A DNA stretch of 64,000 bases, from positions 10,356-74,355 of the forward strand of contig CAZKWC010000009.1 in assembly GCA_964556425.1 (NCBI GenBank), in the 5' to 3' direction. Position numbers and translations under genes: made by a program. Of the stretch, positions 1 through 7,371 are shown one piece after another. The notes under the pieces were generated by a model. That model had not been told where the DNA came from. It made no database searches and saw only the letters and a list, made by a program, of their open reading frames with translations. The stretch's first letter is position 1, and every line of letters begins with the position of its first letter. Source of the stretch: JALQUL01 sp964556425. Lineage in GTDB: Bacteria; Pseudomonadota; Gammaproteobacteria; Burkholderiales; Burkholderiaceae_C.

Positions 1-397
1 TACTTACAACGGTAGCTGCAGAATTGGTGTTGCTATTAGGGCATGTTTCAAAAGGTGTAGCTGCTGCTATTACGACATTATTACTATTAGTAGATGTGGG
101 TGACACCACTTCAGGCCTGTATTTTGCAGTGGGTGCTATTTTATTAGTACTTGAATTTTGTGCAGATATGATCGATTGCTCAGAAAGTTGACTGGCGATT
201 GGAAGGGGTAGAGTTTCTGAACTACTATTTTGGCTGTTGGAGCTCGTGCTCTCTTGGTCTTGCAGTTTGTCAGGATGAGGGCCACAGCCACTTAATACGG
301 AAAATAAATGAAAACAAAAAATGAGGGTGAAATATTTGGATGTTTTTTTTAAATGAAAGTTATTTTTTATTTTTAAGACATTTATCCTATTCAACAC
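1..397 (-). CDS. Putative lipoprotein, N-terminal fragment cut by the window edge
   Basis: An open frame of about 132 codons runs on the minus strand from a possible GTG at 397 to base 1 without a stop, so the C-terminus lies outside the window. The N-terminus has a short basic and hydrophobic stretch ending in the lipobox LSGC (Cys in CGPHPDK), followed by a Ser/Asn/Gln/Thr-rich low-complexity linker typical of an outer-membrane or periplasmic lipoprotein. The start is doubtful: the only ATG with a nearby AGGA (381) reads ATG TCT TAA in another frame, and GTG 397 or TTG 394 are the in-frame alternatives. A frameshift in the A-tracts near 350-375 is possible. No function can be named. Confidence 0.45.
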   Translation of the reverse strand, partial: MLNRINVLKIKNNFHLKKTSKYFTLIFCFHLFSVLSGCGPHPDKLQDQESTSSNSQNSSSETLPLPIASQLSEQSIISAQNSSTNKIAPTAKYRPEVVSPTSTNSNNVVIAAATPFETCPNSNTNSAATVVS

Positions 398-673
398 ATA
401 AAGACTTTGTAAGCATTGAGATAATCTATATTCTTTGTATAGTCTAAAAAGAATGGTATTAATGATTGAGTAAGGTTTTTTAATAAATACATTTTGTAGA
501 TTATTAAAACCTATTTTATTAATCAAATTATTATTTCGTTGAGGAAAAATATAATTGATTGTTAAAAATAATTGTTGTATTAATGAAGATAAATACATTA
601 TTTTACCTTTTAAATAAAATTATCAAAAATATTAATTAAGTATGATTCAATTATTTAAAATAGTTATTGGTAA
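398..673. other. A+T-rich intergenic region
   Basis: This stretch is strongly A+T-rich with many short T and A runs and stops in all frames. It separates the lipoprotein gene from the end of the sensor kinase gene, both on the minus strand, so it should hold the lipoprotein promoter. No clear terminator hairpin or conserved element was seen. Confidence 0.4.
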
Positions 674-1450
674 TTATAATAAACTATCTAAAGTAATCCA
701 AAACACACTGCCATTATTAGAACTATTAAAACCAATTTCATAATTGGCTAAATCAGCTATTTTCTTCACTAAATATAAGCCTTGGCCTTGCCCGCTCTGA
801 TGTGATTCAAAAGGTTGGTTAAAAATCCAACTCTGATCTTCAATTGATATTCCTCTGCCAGAATCTCTTACCTCAAATTTTTGATATTGAGACCGATAAA
901 CAATCCAAACACCCCCTGTGAAAGTGTTTTTAATAGCATTGTCAATAAAATTAGATAAAATTAAATCTAAATATTTATAATCTTGATAAATGACGTCATT
1001 TGAACTTTTGAAATGTAGCCTTAAACCTTTGTCTGCTGCAATTTCATGAAATTTATTATTAAGTTGTTGAAATAAATCATTTATTTGTATTTCATTGTTT
1101 TTATTTTCAGAATTTTTATCAAGACTGTAACTAGAATAATATTCAATATTTTTTTGTTGCTCTAATAGATTGAGTTGGATTTTTTCTAATAATTCAATAT
1201 TATTTTTAAAGTTAACTTTATTATTTATATTGTTATTAATTATTTTTAATAATATTTTTATTGATAGAATAGGTTGTTGGAAATTATGAAAAACTATTTT
1301 TGAAAATGTTTTTTCATTTAATAATTTTAAGTTTAAATAATTAATTTCAAGTTCTAATTTTTTTAATAACTTATTATTTTGAATATTTTTATTAATAAAA
1401 ATAAATAAAATTATTAAAACTATTATTAATATAAAAAGTAAATAAAACAT
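674..1450 (-). CDS. Sensor histidine kinase, membrane-anchored, 258 aa
   Basis: One hydrophobic N-terminal segment (about residues 2-19) is followed by a Lys/Asn/Leu-rich helical linker, a dimerisation/phosphoacceptor helix with H55 in HNFQQPI (similar to the HDLRQP type of H-box) and a HATPase_c domain with an N box (NFIDNAIKN), the G1 box DSGRG and the G2 box GQGQGLYL. There is no periplasmic sensor domain, so the signal is probably sensed in the membrane or passed on by a partner. It lies 4 bp downstream of the response regulator gene on the same strand and has no obvious Shine-Dalgarno, suggesting translational coupling. The gene is much more A+T-rich than the window average, with long runs of Asn, Ile, Lys and Leu codons in the N-terminal half. 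Confidence 0.85.
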   Translation of the reverse strand: MFYLLFILIIVLIILFIFINKNIQNNKLLKKLELEINYLNLKLLNEKTFSKIVFHNFQQPILSIKILLKIINNNINNKVNFKNNIELLEKIQLNLLEQQKNIEYYSSYSLDKNSENKNNEIQINDLFQQLNNKFHEIAADKGLRLHFKSSNDVIYQDYKYLDLILSNFIDNAIKNTFTGGVWIVYRSQYQKFEVRDSGRGISIEDQSWIFNQPFESHQSGQGQGLYLVKKIADLANYEIGFNSSNNGSVFWITLDSLL

Positions 1451-1454
1451 TATT

Positions 1455-2123
1455 TTATAATAACCAGTCTTGTGACTTCACGATTGCTTCAGTTCTATTT
1501 TTTACTTGTAAAGTAGAATATAAGCTATGCAAATGGCTTTTAATAGTACCTAATTCAAGTCCTAAATCACGGGCAATTAATTTACTGGGTTTACCTTGAT
1601 GAAGTAGTTGTAATATTTCTCTTTGGCGCTGTGTTAAGCAATTCTTGGGATATTTTGTAACTACTTTTTTAAGTTTAATAGGCCGTAAACTATTTCTTAA
1701 TACTGATGTTGTATCTTGAATATTCAAGGCTAATTTAATTTCATTAATTAATACTTGCGGGTCTTCACTTTTATGGACCACAGAATAAACACCACATCTT
1801 TTTAAATTATTGGTTAAATTGGGATCATCAAGCCCAGTGCAAACAATGACTTTTGCATTTTTACTTTGAGCTAAAACTTGTTTTACCGACTCAATACCCA
1901 CCATGCCAGGCATTCTTAAATCAAGTAAAACGACGTTTAAATTGTGCTTGAGTGCTTGTAATTGAGTAAAAAGACTTTCACTATTAAAAGCAAAATGACA
2001 ATCTGCATTGGTCCATTCATTCTTTAATAACAAAGTGAGGCAATGCCTTACCAATGAGTGGTCATCAGCAATTAAAAACTGAAAGTTAGATTGAGCTGTG
2101 GTATTGAGATTGCTTTTAAACAT
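1455..2123 (-). CDS. NarL/FixJ-type response regulator
   Basis: A receiver domain (acidic pair in IADDH, phosphoacceptor Asp in LLDLRMPGM) is joined to a C-terminal LuxR-type helix-turn-helix (LTQRQREILQLL ... GTIKSHLHSLY). It is the likely partner of the sensor kinase directly downstream. The ATG at 2123 is preferred because AGGTGA lies 5 nt before it; the GTG at 2132 upstream overlaps that ribosome-binding site. The promoter region holds an inverted pair of GGTAC-N2-TCC motifs at 2143-2175, a plausible autoregulatory operator. The regulon is unknown. Confidence 0.88.
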   Translation of the reverse strand: MFKSNLNTTAQSNFQFLIADDHSLVRHCLTLLLKNEWTNADCHFAFNSESLFTQLQALKHNLNVVLLDLRMPGMVGIESVKQVLAQSKNAKVIVCTGLDDPNLTNNLKRCGVYSVVHKSEDPQVLINEIKLALNIQDTTSVLRNSLRPIKLKKVVTKYPKNCLTQRQREILQLLHQGKPSKLIARDLGLELGTIKSHLHSLYSTLQVKNRTEAIVKSQDWLL

Positions 2124-2142
2124 TTTGATCACCTATTTTTTT

Positions 2143-2175
2143 GGTACTGTCCATAAACATGTTTTGGAGTGTACC
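2143..2175. promoter_or_regulatory. Inverted GGTAC-N2-TCC dyad upstream of the response regulator gene
   Basis: GGTACTGTCC (2143-2152) faces GGAGTGTACC (2166-2175), which is GGTACACTCC on the other strand. The flanks extend the symmetry as TTTTGGTAC and GTACCAAAA. A third copy, GGTACCATCC, sits at 2261-2270 inside the 10-bp palindrome 2259-2268. The dyad starts about 20 bp before the chosen ATG of the regulator gene, where a regulator would bind its own promoter. Binding by that regulator is inferred. Confidence 0.5.
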
Positions 2176-2480
2176 AAAATTTAATTATTTGTGCAATATT
2201 TTGTGAAAATGTTGTATTTTTTTGTAATTTTATAAAAATTGGTGTGTTTTTTACTTTTATGGTACCATCCAAAGAGTCGCCATCTTTTAAAAATCAATAC
2301 CAAAACATGATGTATTTTGATTTTTACAAAAGAGGAGAGGTCTTCATTTGTTAATGAATATGGTTGACCACAGGTGCTTTAAATGCCATTTTTTTAGTCT
2401 TTTGATACTTCTATTGGTTAGATCTAATCAATCTTTGGTGCCGTCTAAGTGCTTAAGAGTTGTTTTGACAAAGTGTGTAA

Positions 2481-2657
2481 CTTAGCTCTGGAACTATTCA
2501 AACTTCAGGTGTTTATGCAGAATTGGGTTATTTATATAACTTATGGCGAGGTTCAAAATTCAAAATTGTCTTTGTACACAAACGACTTCCTCAACGGAGT
2601 TATTTGAGTCAAAACTTACACAGACGTATTGGATATAACTTCACAATTGAGTTGTAA
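2481..2657 (+). pseudogene. Possible remnant of a larger gene (C-terminal fragment)
   Basis: An open frame of 58 codons follows an in-frame TAA at 2478 and ends with TAA at 2655-2657. It has no start codon, but its composition is protein-like, with alternating aromatic and polar residues (GVYAELGYLYNLWRG) and an end reading RRIGYNFTIEL. The alternating pattern at the end recalls the last strand of an outer-membrane beta-barrel, though the terminal residue is Leu. It may be the tail of a deleted gene. Chance cannot be excluded in a segment of this length. Confidence 0.25.
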
Positions 2658-2742
2658 TTGATTTTTAAATAATTGTTTTTGTTCAAACATTTATTTATTG
2701 TTCAGTTAAAATTGTTTTTTACCGAAAGTAGGCAAAGAGTCA

Positions 2743-3492
2743 ATGTCCATTCATGAAAGCTTGTTGCATATAAAGTTAGACGCAAGTGCTGCAGAGCCTT
2801 TGTGGCGTCAGCTTTATAACGAGCTCAATCAATTGCTGACTAACGGTGAATTACAACAAGGCTTTACTTTGCCATCTGAGCGCGATCTCAGCCAGCATTT
2901 ATCCATCAGTCGCAGCACTGTTAAACGCTGTTACGATGAACTACGTTTTCAGAAAATGATTGGTGGCAAGGGAAAAGTGGGCAGTGTCGTAAGAAGTCCA
3001 GAGAAAGTCAATCCTGTAATGGGAAAACTAAAGGGTTTTACCCAAGAAATGACTGAATTGGGTAAGGTACCAAGTAGTTCGGTCGTGCAATGTGTAGTGG
3101 CGCAAGACAGGGCCATTGCTTCGGTATTTGGTAGGCCTTCACATGCAGAGTTTTTACACCTGATTCGAATTCGATACGCAGATGAAGTACCAATGACCCG
3201 AGAGGTCGCTTGGTATGATTTAACTCTTGCTCCAGAACTAAAAGAGTGGAATGCCCAAGGTTCTATTTATGACTTTATTCAAAGCAAATGTAGCCTTACA
3301 CTTGATAAAGCCGAGCAGAGTATAGAGGCAGTAAATAGCAATAAAGAAGAATCGGAAGCATTTGGTTTTGTCACACCTACCCCTTGTTTATTATTAAAAC
3401 GCTGGACAAGAGCGACTTCAGGCCAGTTGGTAGAATATGTGGAAGGTACTTTTAGAGGTGATGCTTATGTTTATAGGCTACAACTTGCTTAA
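2743..3492 (+). CDS. GntR-family transcriptional regulator with UTRA domain (HutC type), 249 aa
   Basis: The N-terminal winged helix-turn-helix (about residues 15-80) has the GntR pattern LPSERDLSQHLSISRSTVKR. A UTRA ligand-binding domain fills the rest (about 95-245, with IRYADEVPMTREVAWYD). HutC-type regulators usually sense a small metabolite or sugar phosphate and repress an adjacent catabolic operon. The PfkB kinase and SemiSWEET genes start on the other side of a 230-bp gap and converge toward it, so control of that sugar module is likely but inferred. Confidence 0.88.
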   Translation: MSIHESLLHIKLDASAAEPLWRQLYNELNQLLTNGELQQGFTLPSERDLSQHLSISRSTVKRCYDELRFQKMIGGKGKVGSVVRSPEKVNPVMGKLKGFTQEMTELGKVPSSSVVQCVVAQDRAIASVFGRPSHAEFLHLIRIRYADEVPMTREVAWYDLTLAPELKEWNAQGSIYDFIQSKCSLTLDKAEQSIEAVNSNKEESEAFGFVTPTPCLLLKRWTRATSGQLVEYVEGTFRGDAYVYRLQLA

Positions 3493-3624
3493 AGAACTTA
3501 TGCAAAATGCTTAACTGCATTCTTTGCATGCTCATCAATAGGCAATTTAGAGAAAATTTTGTAAGTGGCTGTGAAAAATTACAATTAACCTAAGAGTTTT
3601 TTCTAAGGCCAAGTAATTTCTTAT

Positions 3625-3646
3625 AGCCTGAAATTGCTTGCAGGCT
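3625..3646. terminator. Short hairpin between convergent genes
   Basis: AGCCTG (3625-3630) pairs with CAGGCT (3641-3646) around a 10-nt loop, between the GntR gene (+) and the end of the sugar kinase gene (-). No T-run follows on either strand, so it is only a weak terminator candidate. Confidence 0.25.
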
Positions 3647-3721
3647 AATTAAAAATTGTTAGTTGGGTTTTAAAGAATTTTGCAATTAGCGGCTTAAAAA
3701 ATCACTTCTAGACCTAAACGG

Positions 3722-4696
3722 TTAATTTTCTAAAATTGCGTTTAACTGATGCGAGTAAGGAAGTATGTTTAAAACACCAGTATGACTAGCCAGATGAGCA
3801 CCGAAAGCATTACCCCAGCGTAGGCATTCATCAAGTGGGAGGTTTTTAACATAAGCAAAACAAAATCCGCAGGCAAATCCATCTCCGGCTCCTACAGTAT
3901 CAATCGCATGAATTTTTTTTGCTGGTTTATATAACAATTCACCTGAGACATTGGATGATTTTGGCCTTTGAAAAGCCATACAACCTAAAGCACCAAGGGT
4001 GATTATGAGTAGTTGTAAGTCACTCCATTTTTGCCAGAATAAAGGTAATAGGGTTTGTATTTTGGCTTGTATCGCTTCAATATTGTTACCTAATGGGTCA
4101 TCTAGCGCTAATAAATATTGGGCCTCTATTTCATTACAAATGATGATATGAGTGTGTTGCTCAATACTTGGTGTAGGTGTTTGCCAAGGAGAGGGATTCA
4201 GTACGGTAGCAATGTTGTGGGCTCTGGCTATTTCAAAGCTTGTTTGTACAGCAGTAATGGAGGTCTCAAATTGCCCATACACCAACTGAGCTTGTTCAAT
4301 TGAGCTTCTAGCTTGTTCAATATGACTTGAATCTAGTAATAAGTTGGCACCTAAAGATACTGCAATTGCATTTTGACCGTCTTTTGCAATCCAACCTGAA
4401 CCCCAACCAGATGAGCCCTCAAATTGAAAAATGTATTGATCATTCATTTGTTCTTTTTTGAATAAATCAAGTAGAACAGTAGCTGCAGAGTCAGTACCAC
4501 AGCCAATTAAAGAATCAATAGAAAGTCCAAGACGGTGTAATCCAATGGCAACATTTAAACCCTTACCTCCAGCCTCTATTTGTACCTTGCTTGCACTTAA
4601 TGTTTCACCAGCAAGCGGAATTCTGGGAACAAACCAGCAACAAGCTTGTACAAAATTACTTACTACAAAAACGGAAGGACTAATATTGGATGGCAT
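3722..4696 (-). CDS. PfkB-family carbohydrate kinase (ribokinase-like), 324 aa
   Basis: This is an ATP-dependent sugar kinase of the ribokinase/PfkB fold. The N-terminal signature lies in EAGGKGLNVAIGLHRLG and the C-terminal signature in DTVGAGDGFACGF, where the Asp is the catalytic base. The ATG at 4696 is preferred because it follows the stop of the upstream SemiSWEET gene by 4 nt; a TTG at 4714 would overlap that gene. The context of two SemiSWEET transporters and a GntR regulator suggests that it phosphorylates a sugar brought in by facilitated diffusion, trapping it in the cell. The exact sugar cannot be read from the sequence. Confidence 0.87.
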   Translation of the reverse strand: MPSNISPSVFVVSNFVQACCWFVPRIPLAGETLSASKVQIEAGGKGLNVAIGLHRLGLSIDSLIGCGTDSAATVLLDLFKKEQMNDQYIFQFEGSSGWGSGWIAKDGQNAIAVSLGANLLLDSSHIEQARSSIEQAQLVYGQFETSITAVQTSFEIARAHNIATVLNPSPWQTPTPSIEQHTHIIICNEIEAQYLLALDDPLGNNIEAIQAKIQTLLPLFWQKWSDLQLLIITLGALGCMAFQRPKSSNVSGELLYKPAKKIHAIDTVGAGDGFACGFCFAYVKNLPLDECLRWGNAFGAHLASHTGVLNILPYSHQLNAILEN

Positions 4697-4700
4697 GAAA

Positions 4701-4961
4701 TTATTTTTTTTCAAATTTAATTTTCATGATGGCAATAGCTCCAGTGAGAACTACCATAATAGAGTTACCAACTATTAAAGGTAAGTCATTTCTTAAAATA
4801 CCATACACCAACCAAAGTGCAAGACCTACTGTAATAATGGCGTAAGTAGATAATGAAATACCGCTTACGTCTCTAGTTTTCCATGTACGCCAAACTTGGG
4901 GTACAAAAGAAGAAGTACTGCAACAGGTAGCTATTAAGCCCAAAATATCAAGTGAAGTCAT
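4701..4961 (-). CDS. SemiSWEET (MtN3/PQ-loop) sugar transporter, 86 aa
   Basis: A small membrane protein with three predicted helices, the typical SemiSWEET size. It has the PQ motif in SSFVPQVWRTW and an Asn-containing third helix (GNSIMVVLTGAIAIMK). SemiSWEETs dimerise to form a six-helix pore for facilitated sugar diffusion. The ATG at 4961 matches the start of the downstream-numbered paralogue (MTPLDILGL at 5339); a TTG at 4976 would add five residues. The kinase gene follows 4 nt after the stop, so uptake and phosphorylation are probably coupled. Confidence 0.87.
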   Translation of the reverse strand: MTSLDILGLIATCCSTSSFVPQVWRTWKTRDVSGISLSTYAIITVGLALWLVYGILRNDLPLIVGNSIMVVLTGAIAIMKIKFEKK

Positions 4962-5072
4962 ATTAATTCTTAACAATAAAGTGTATTGTTTGAATTTAAT
5001 TTTCTTCTATTTATTTGTCAATAGAGATAACGCTAAATGAGATTATTTTTTTAATTAAAAAAATATTTAATT

Positions 5073-5339
5073 TCAATTATTTGGTTTAGAAAATTTAATT
5101 TTCATCACTGCAATACTACCAGTCAAGATAACCATTATTGAGTTAGCTACAGTAATAGGTAAATCATGTTTTAATACGCCATATATCAACCATAAAGCTA
5201 ATCCAAATGTAATGATTAAATAAGTGGGTAAAGAGATGGCGCTTACATCTTTTGTTTTCCAAACTTGCCAAATTTGCGGTAAAAAAGAGGATGTAGTAAC
5301 AAAGCTAGCACTGAGGCCAAGGATATCTAAGGGGGTCAT
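5073..5339 (-). CDS. SemiSWEET (MtN3/PQ-loop) sugar transporter, second copy, 88 aa
   Basis: This is a close paralogue of the gene at 4701-4961, sharing the MTxLDILGL start, the PQ motif (SSFLPQIWQVWKTKDV) and the third helix (ANSIMVILTGSIAVMKIKF). It is the first gene of the presumed SemiSWEET-SemiSWEET-PfkB operon, separated from the second copy by about 110 bp of A+T-rich DNA. Tandem copies suggest recent duplication and perhaps a heterodimeric pore. The family function is known; heterodimerisation is inference. Confidence 0.87.
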   Translation of the reverse strand: MTPLDILGLSASFVTTSSFLPQIWQVWKTKDVSAISLPTYLIITFGLALWLIYGVLKHDLPITVANSIMVILTGSIAVMKIKFSKPNN

Positions 5340-5430
5340 AGTGAATGAAGTAGGCTGTTAAGGAAGATATAGCGTTGAAGAATATTGATCAAGTTGATGT
5401 TTGAACCATAAAGTCCAAATAACATAATAC

Positions 5431-5967
5431 TTATTCAACTTCAAGCCAGACCCATTTTTGATCGGTTTTGAATTTACCTATGTATTGTAGGTGCAATACG
5501 TATTTACCCTTTGGTAAACTAGCTTCAGTTAGCCAATTCTTTTCATTTTCTGACTCTGCGGCAATTTTTTGTTGTTGCAAAGGGTAAACATCTACATCAG
5601 CTTCATCAACCTCTGGCCCTAAGATGGCTTGAGCAAAAATTTTCGCTTGTTTGATAATATAAAAAACAAACTCACCCTTTACTGGCTTTTTTACCATCCA
5701 TAAAAACTCAGGAACATTGATATTGTGCTGTCTTGCTTGTGCAAATAGCTGTTTCTGTTCAATGCTATCCACAATTTCAACTACTTCTTGTTCATTAATT
5801 TGTGCATCAAAACAATGACCTGTTTTTTGTGCACAAATTTTCTCGATATCTAAAATAGGGGTTGATGCTTGGCTAGTGGACGATGGGGGTATAGTGAGAG
5901 AGTTGGTTTGTGCAAAGGCATTAGCACAGCAGCCCAAATAAAAAGCAAATACAAAAATAAACTTCAT
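5431..5967 (-). CDS. Secreted hypothetical protein, 178 aa
   Basis: The N-terminus is a clear signal peptide (MKFIFVFAFYLGCCANAFAQ, cleavage after AFA or AFAQ). The mature part is acidic, has two Cys residues in ICAQKTGHC that could form a disulfide, and ends with a beta-rich segment (KYVLHLQYIGKFKTDQKWVWLEVE). It is probably periplasmic. No family was recognised, and the neighbours do not suggest a role. Its start codon gives a good signal peptide. Confidence 0.7.
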   Translation of the reverse strand: MKFIFVFAFYLGCCANAFAQTNSLTIPPSSTSQASTPILDIEKICAQKTGHCFDAQINEQEVVEIVDSIEQKQLFAQARQHNINVPEFLWMVKKPVKGEFVFYIIKQAKIFAQAILGPEVDEADVDVYPLQQQKIAAESENEKNWLTEASLPKGKYVLHLQYIGKFKTDQKWVWLEVE

Positions 5968-6291
5968 GAAACCCTTGTTTTATGGATGTTAATTTAGAGT
6001 AATAAACGTATTTTTTTCAAGACTCGATAGAAAATGAAGCAAAATTATTGCAATTATTACCACTGAAAATGTTAAAGATGGGGGGCTTGATAGTTTTGTT
6101 AAGTTTTAAAAACTAGAGTGAATATTAGCAATTAAACTGATTTGGGCCCCAGCGTGTAAGGGGTTTTTAATTGACTTTATTATTACTCAACATCCTTAAT
6201 TGAATGGCTTGTAAATTATGAATTTGGCCTCATATAAACTGCCTAAAATTTCAATTTTAAAATTTATCACCACTTGTACAATCTCCTTATT
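5968..6291. other. Intergenic region between divergent genes
   Basis: About 320 bp of A+T-rich DNA separates the secreted hypothetical protein gene (-) and the glutaredoxin-like gene (+). It must contain both promoters. No repeat, terminator or recognisable operator was seen. Confidence 0.35.
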
Positions 6292-6660
6292 ATGACCAGA
6301 CCAATTCTACCCACTACACAAATTCATTCTGCTATTCAAACTAAAATTGCTCAGCTCCATATTGAAATGATTCAAGAAGTTGAGCAGGCCATACAAGCAC
6401 ATGATATTGTGGTGCTAGGAATGTCTGGTAACCCATTCGTTGGAAAAGCTCGTAAATCGCTTGATGCTTTAGCACTAGCGCATCATGATATTGATTACGG
6501 AAATTATTTCAGCATGTGGCGCAAGCGTAATGTTTTAAAAATGTGGACAGGTTGGCCCACATTTCCCATGGTTTTCGTAAAAGGTGTGTTGGTAGGAGGA
6601 GCCACTGACCTTAAAGCCATAATTGAATCGGGTGAACTACAACAAATGTTAAAAAAATAA
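6292..6660 (+). CDS. Glutaredoxin-fold protein lacking the active-site cysteine, 122 aa
   Basis: The C-terminal half carries the glutaredoxin signature: GWPTFPMVFVKG has the cis-Pro loop, followed by VGGATDLKAIIESGEL, as in monothiol glutaredoxins. The segment where Grx has CGFS or CPYC reads GMSGNPFVGKARKSL, with no Cys, and the protein contains no Cys at all. It therefore cannot act as a thiol oxidoreductase or hold an Fe-S cluster by the usual ligand. Scaffold or regulatory roles are possible. The ATG at 6292 is preferred over a TTG at 6274 because the domain begins soon after it. The stop is 1 bp from the end of the convergent RnfB-like gene. Confidence 0.78.
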   Translation: MTRPILPTTQIHSAIQTKIAQLHIEMIQEVEQAIQAHDIVVLGMSGNPFVGKARKSLDALALAHHDIDYGNYFSMWRKRNVLKMWTGWPTFPMVFVKGVLVGGATDLKAIIESGELQQMLKK

Positions 6661-6661
6661 T

Positions 6662-7354
6662 TTAATTTTCTAATTTTTGTTTGGCCTTTAATAAGGCCAT
6701 TTCAATAAAGCGTTTTTTATGATCGAGCACGGAAGTATCGGTAATTAAAGAATGAGCAGCCAGATCTTTTGTTTTTTCAGTCAGTGCTTTTATTTGGTTT
6801 TGGGCTTGTTGTGTTTTAATTTGTTCTTGACGCTGCAATTTGGCCTCATATCGCTGCAAGGCAGTAGTGGCAAGCTCAATCGTCCAAGCATCCCAAGCAG
6901 TGGGCAACTGGCCATCGGCATTAGGGCTATGCACAGGCTCTAAAATAATACAATCGACTGGGCATGCTGGAATACAAAGTTCACAACCTGTACAGCGGTC
7001 TTCGATTACCGTGTGCATTCGTTTATTGACCCCCATAATTGCCTCGGTAGGGCAAGCTTTAATACAAAGCGTGCAACCAATACACCAATCTTCATCAATA
7101 TAAGCAACAGTTCGTGGCCCTTCGTGGCCATTTTCTGGGTTCATTTCGATCACGGGCTGAAACGTTAAAGCGGCCAGCTTTTCTATTCCCTGCTTACCAC
7201 CGGGTGGGCACTGATTAATAGGCACATGTTCATTCACAATCGCTTGCGCATAGGCTAGGCAATTGGGGTATCCGCATCGGGTGCACTGAGTTTGTGGCAG
7301 TACTGAATGAATATCAGCCACACTAGGTGGCTGATGAGTTGAAGTTTTTTTCAA
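6662..7354 (-). CDS. rnfB: RnfB-like iron-sulfur electron transport protein, 230 aa
   Basis: The N-terminus has the 4Fe-4S binding Fes motif of RnfB (CTRCGYPNCLAYAQ ... NQCPPGG). Two ferredoxin 4Fe-4S motifs follow (CIGCTLCIKACP and CTGCELCIPACP, about residues 90-135) and then a charged helical tail. Canonical RnfB has an N-terminal membrane helix, which is absent here, and no rnfA, C, D, G or E gene is in the window. Such stand-alone RnfB-like proteins are common in betaproteobacteria and may be soluble electron carriers. The symbol is by similarity; membership in an Rnf complex is unlikely. Confidence 0.85.
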   Translation of the reverse strand: MKKTSTHQPPSVADIHSVLPQTQCTRCGYPNCLAYAQAIVNEHVPINQCPPGGKQGIEKLAALTFQPVIEMNPENGHEGPRTVAYIDEDWCIGCTLCIKACPTEAIMGVNKRMHTVIEDRCTGCELCIPACPVDCIILEPVHSPNADGQLPTAWDAWTIELATTALQRYEAKLQRQEQIKTQQAQNQIKALTEKTKDLAAHSLITDTSVLDHKKRFIEMALLKAKQKLEN

Positions 7355-7371
7355 TTGAAAGAACTCAAATA

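Larger units (their letters stand above)
2124..2742. other. Long intergenic region with operator-like motifs and a possible gene remnant
   Basis: This region separates the divergent response regulator (-) and GntR regulator (+) genes. It holds the three GGTAC-N2-TCC motifs near 2143-2270 and an orphan open frame at 2481-2657 without a start codon. Short open frames at 2169-2354 look like chance: their composition is T-rich and resembles no protein family. The bases just before 2743 should contain the GntR gene promoter, but no clear -35/-10 pair was identified. Confidence 0.4.

Noticed and set aside
2169..2354. Open frame of 61 codons on the plus strand
   Set aside because: Composition is dominated by Phe and Ile from T-rich DNA, it overlaps the GGTAC motifs, and no family pattern is seen.
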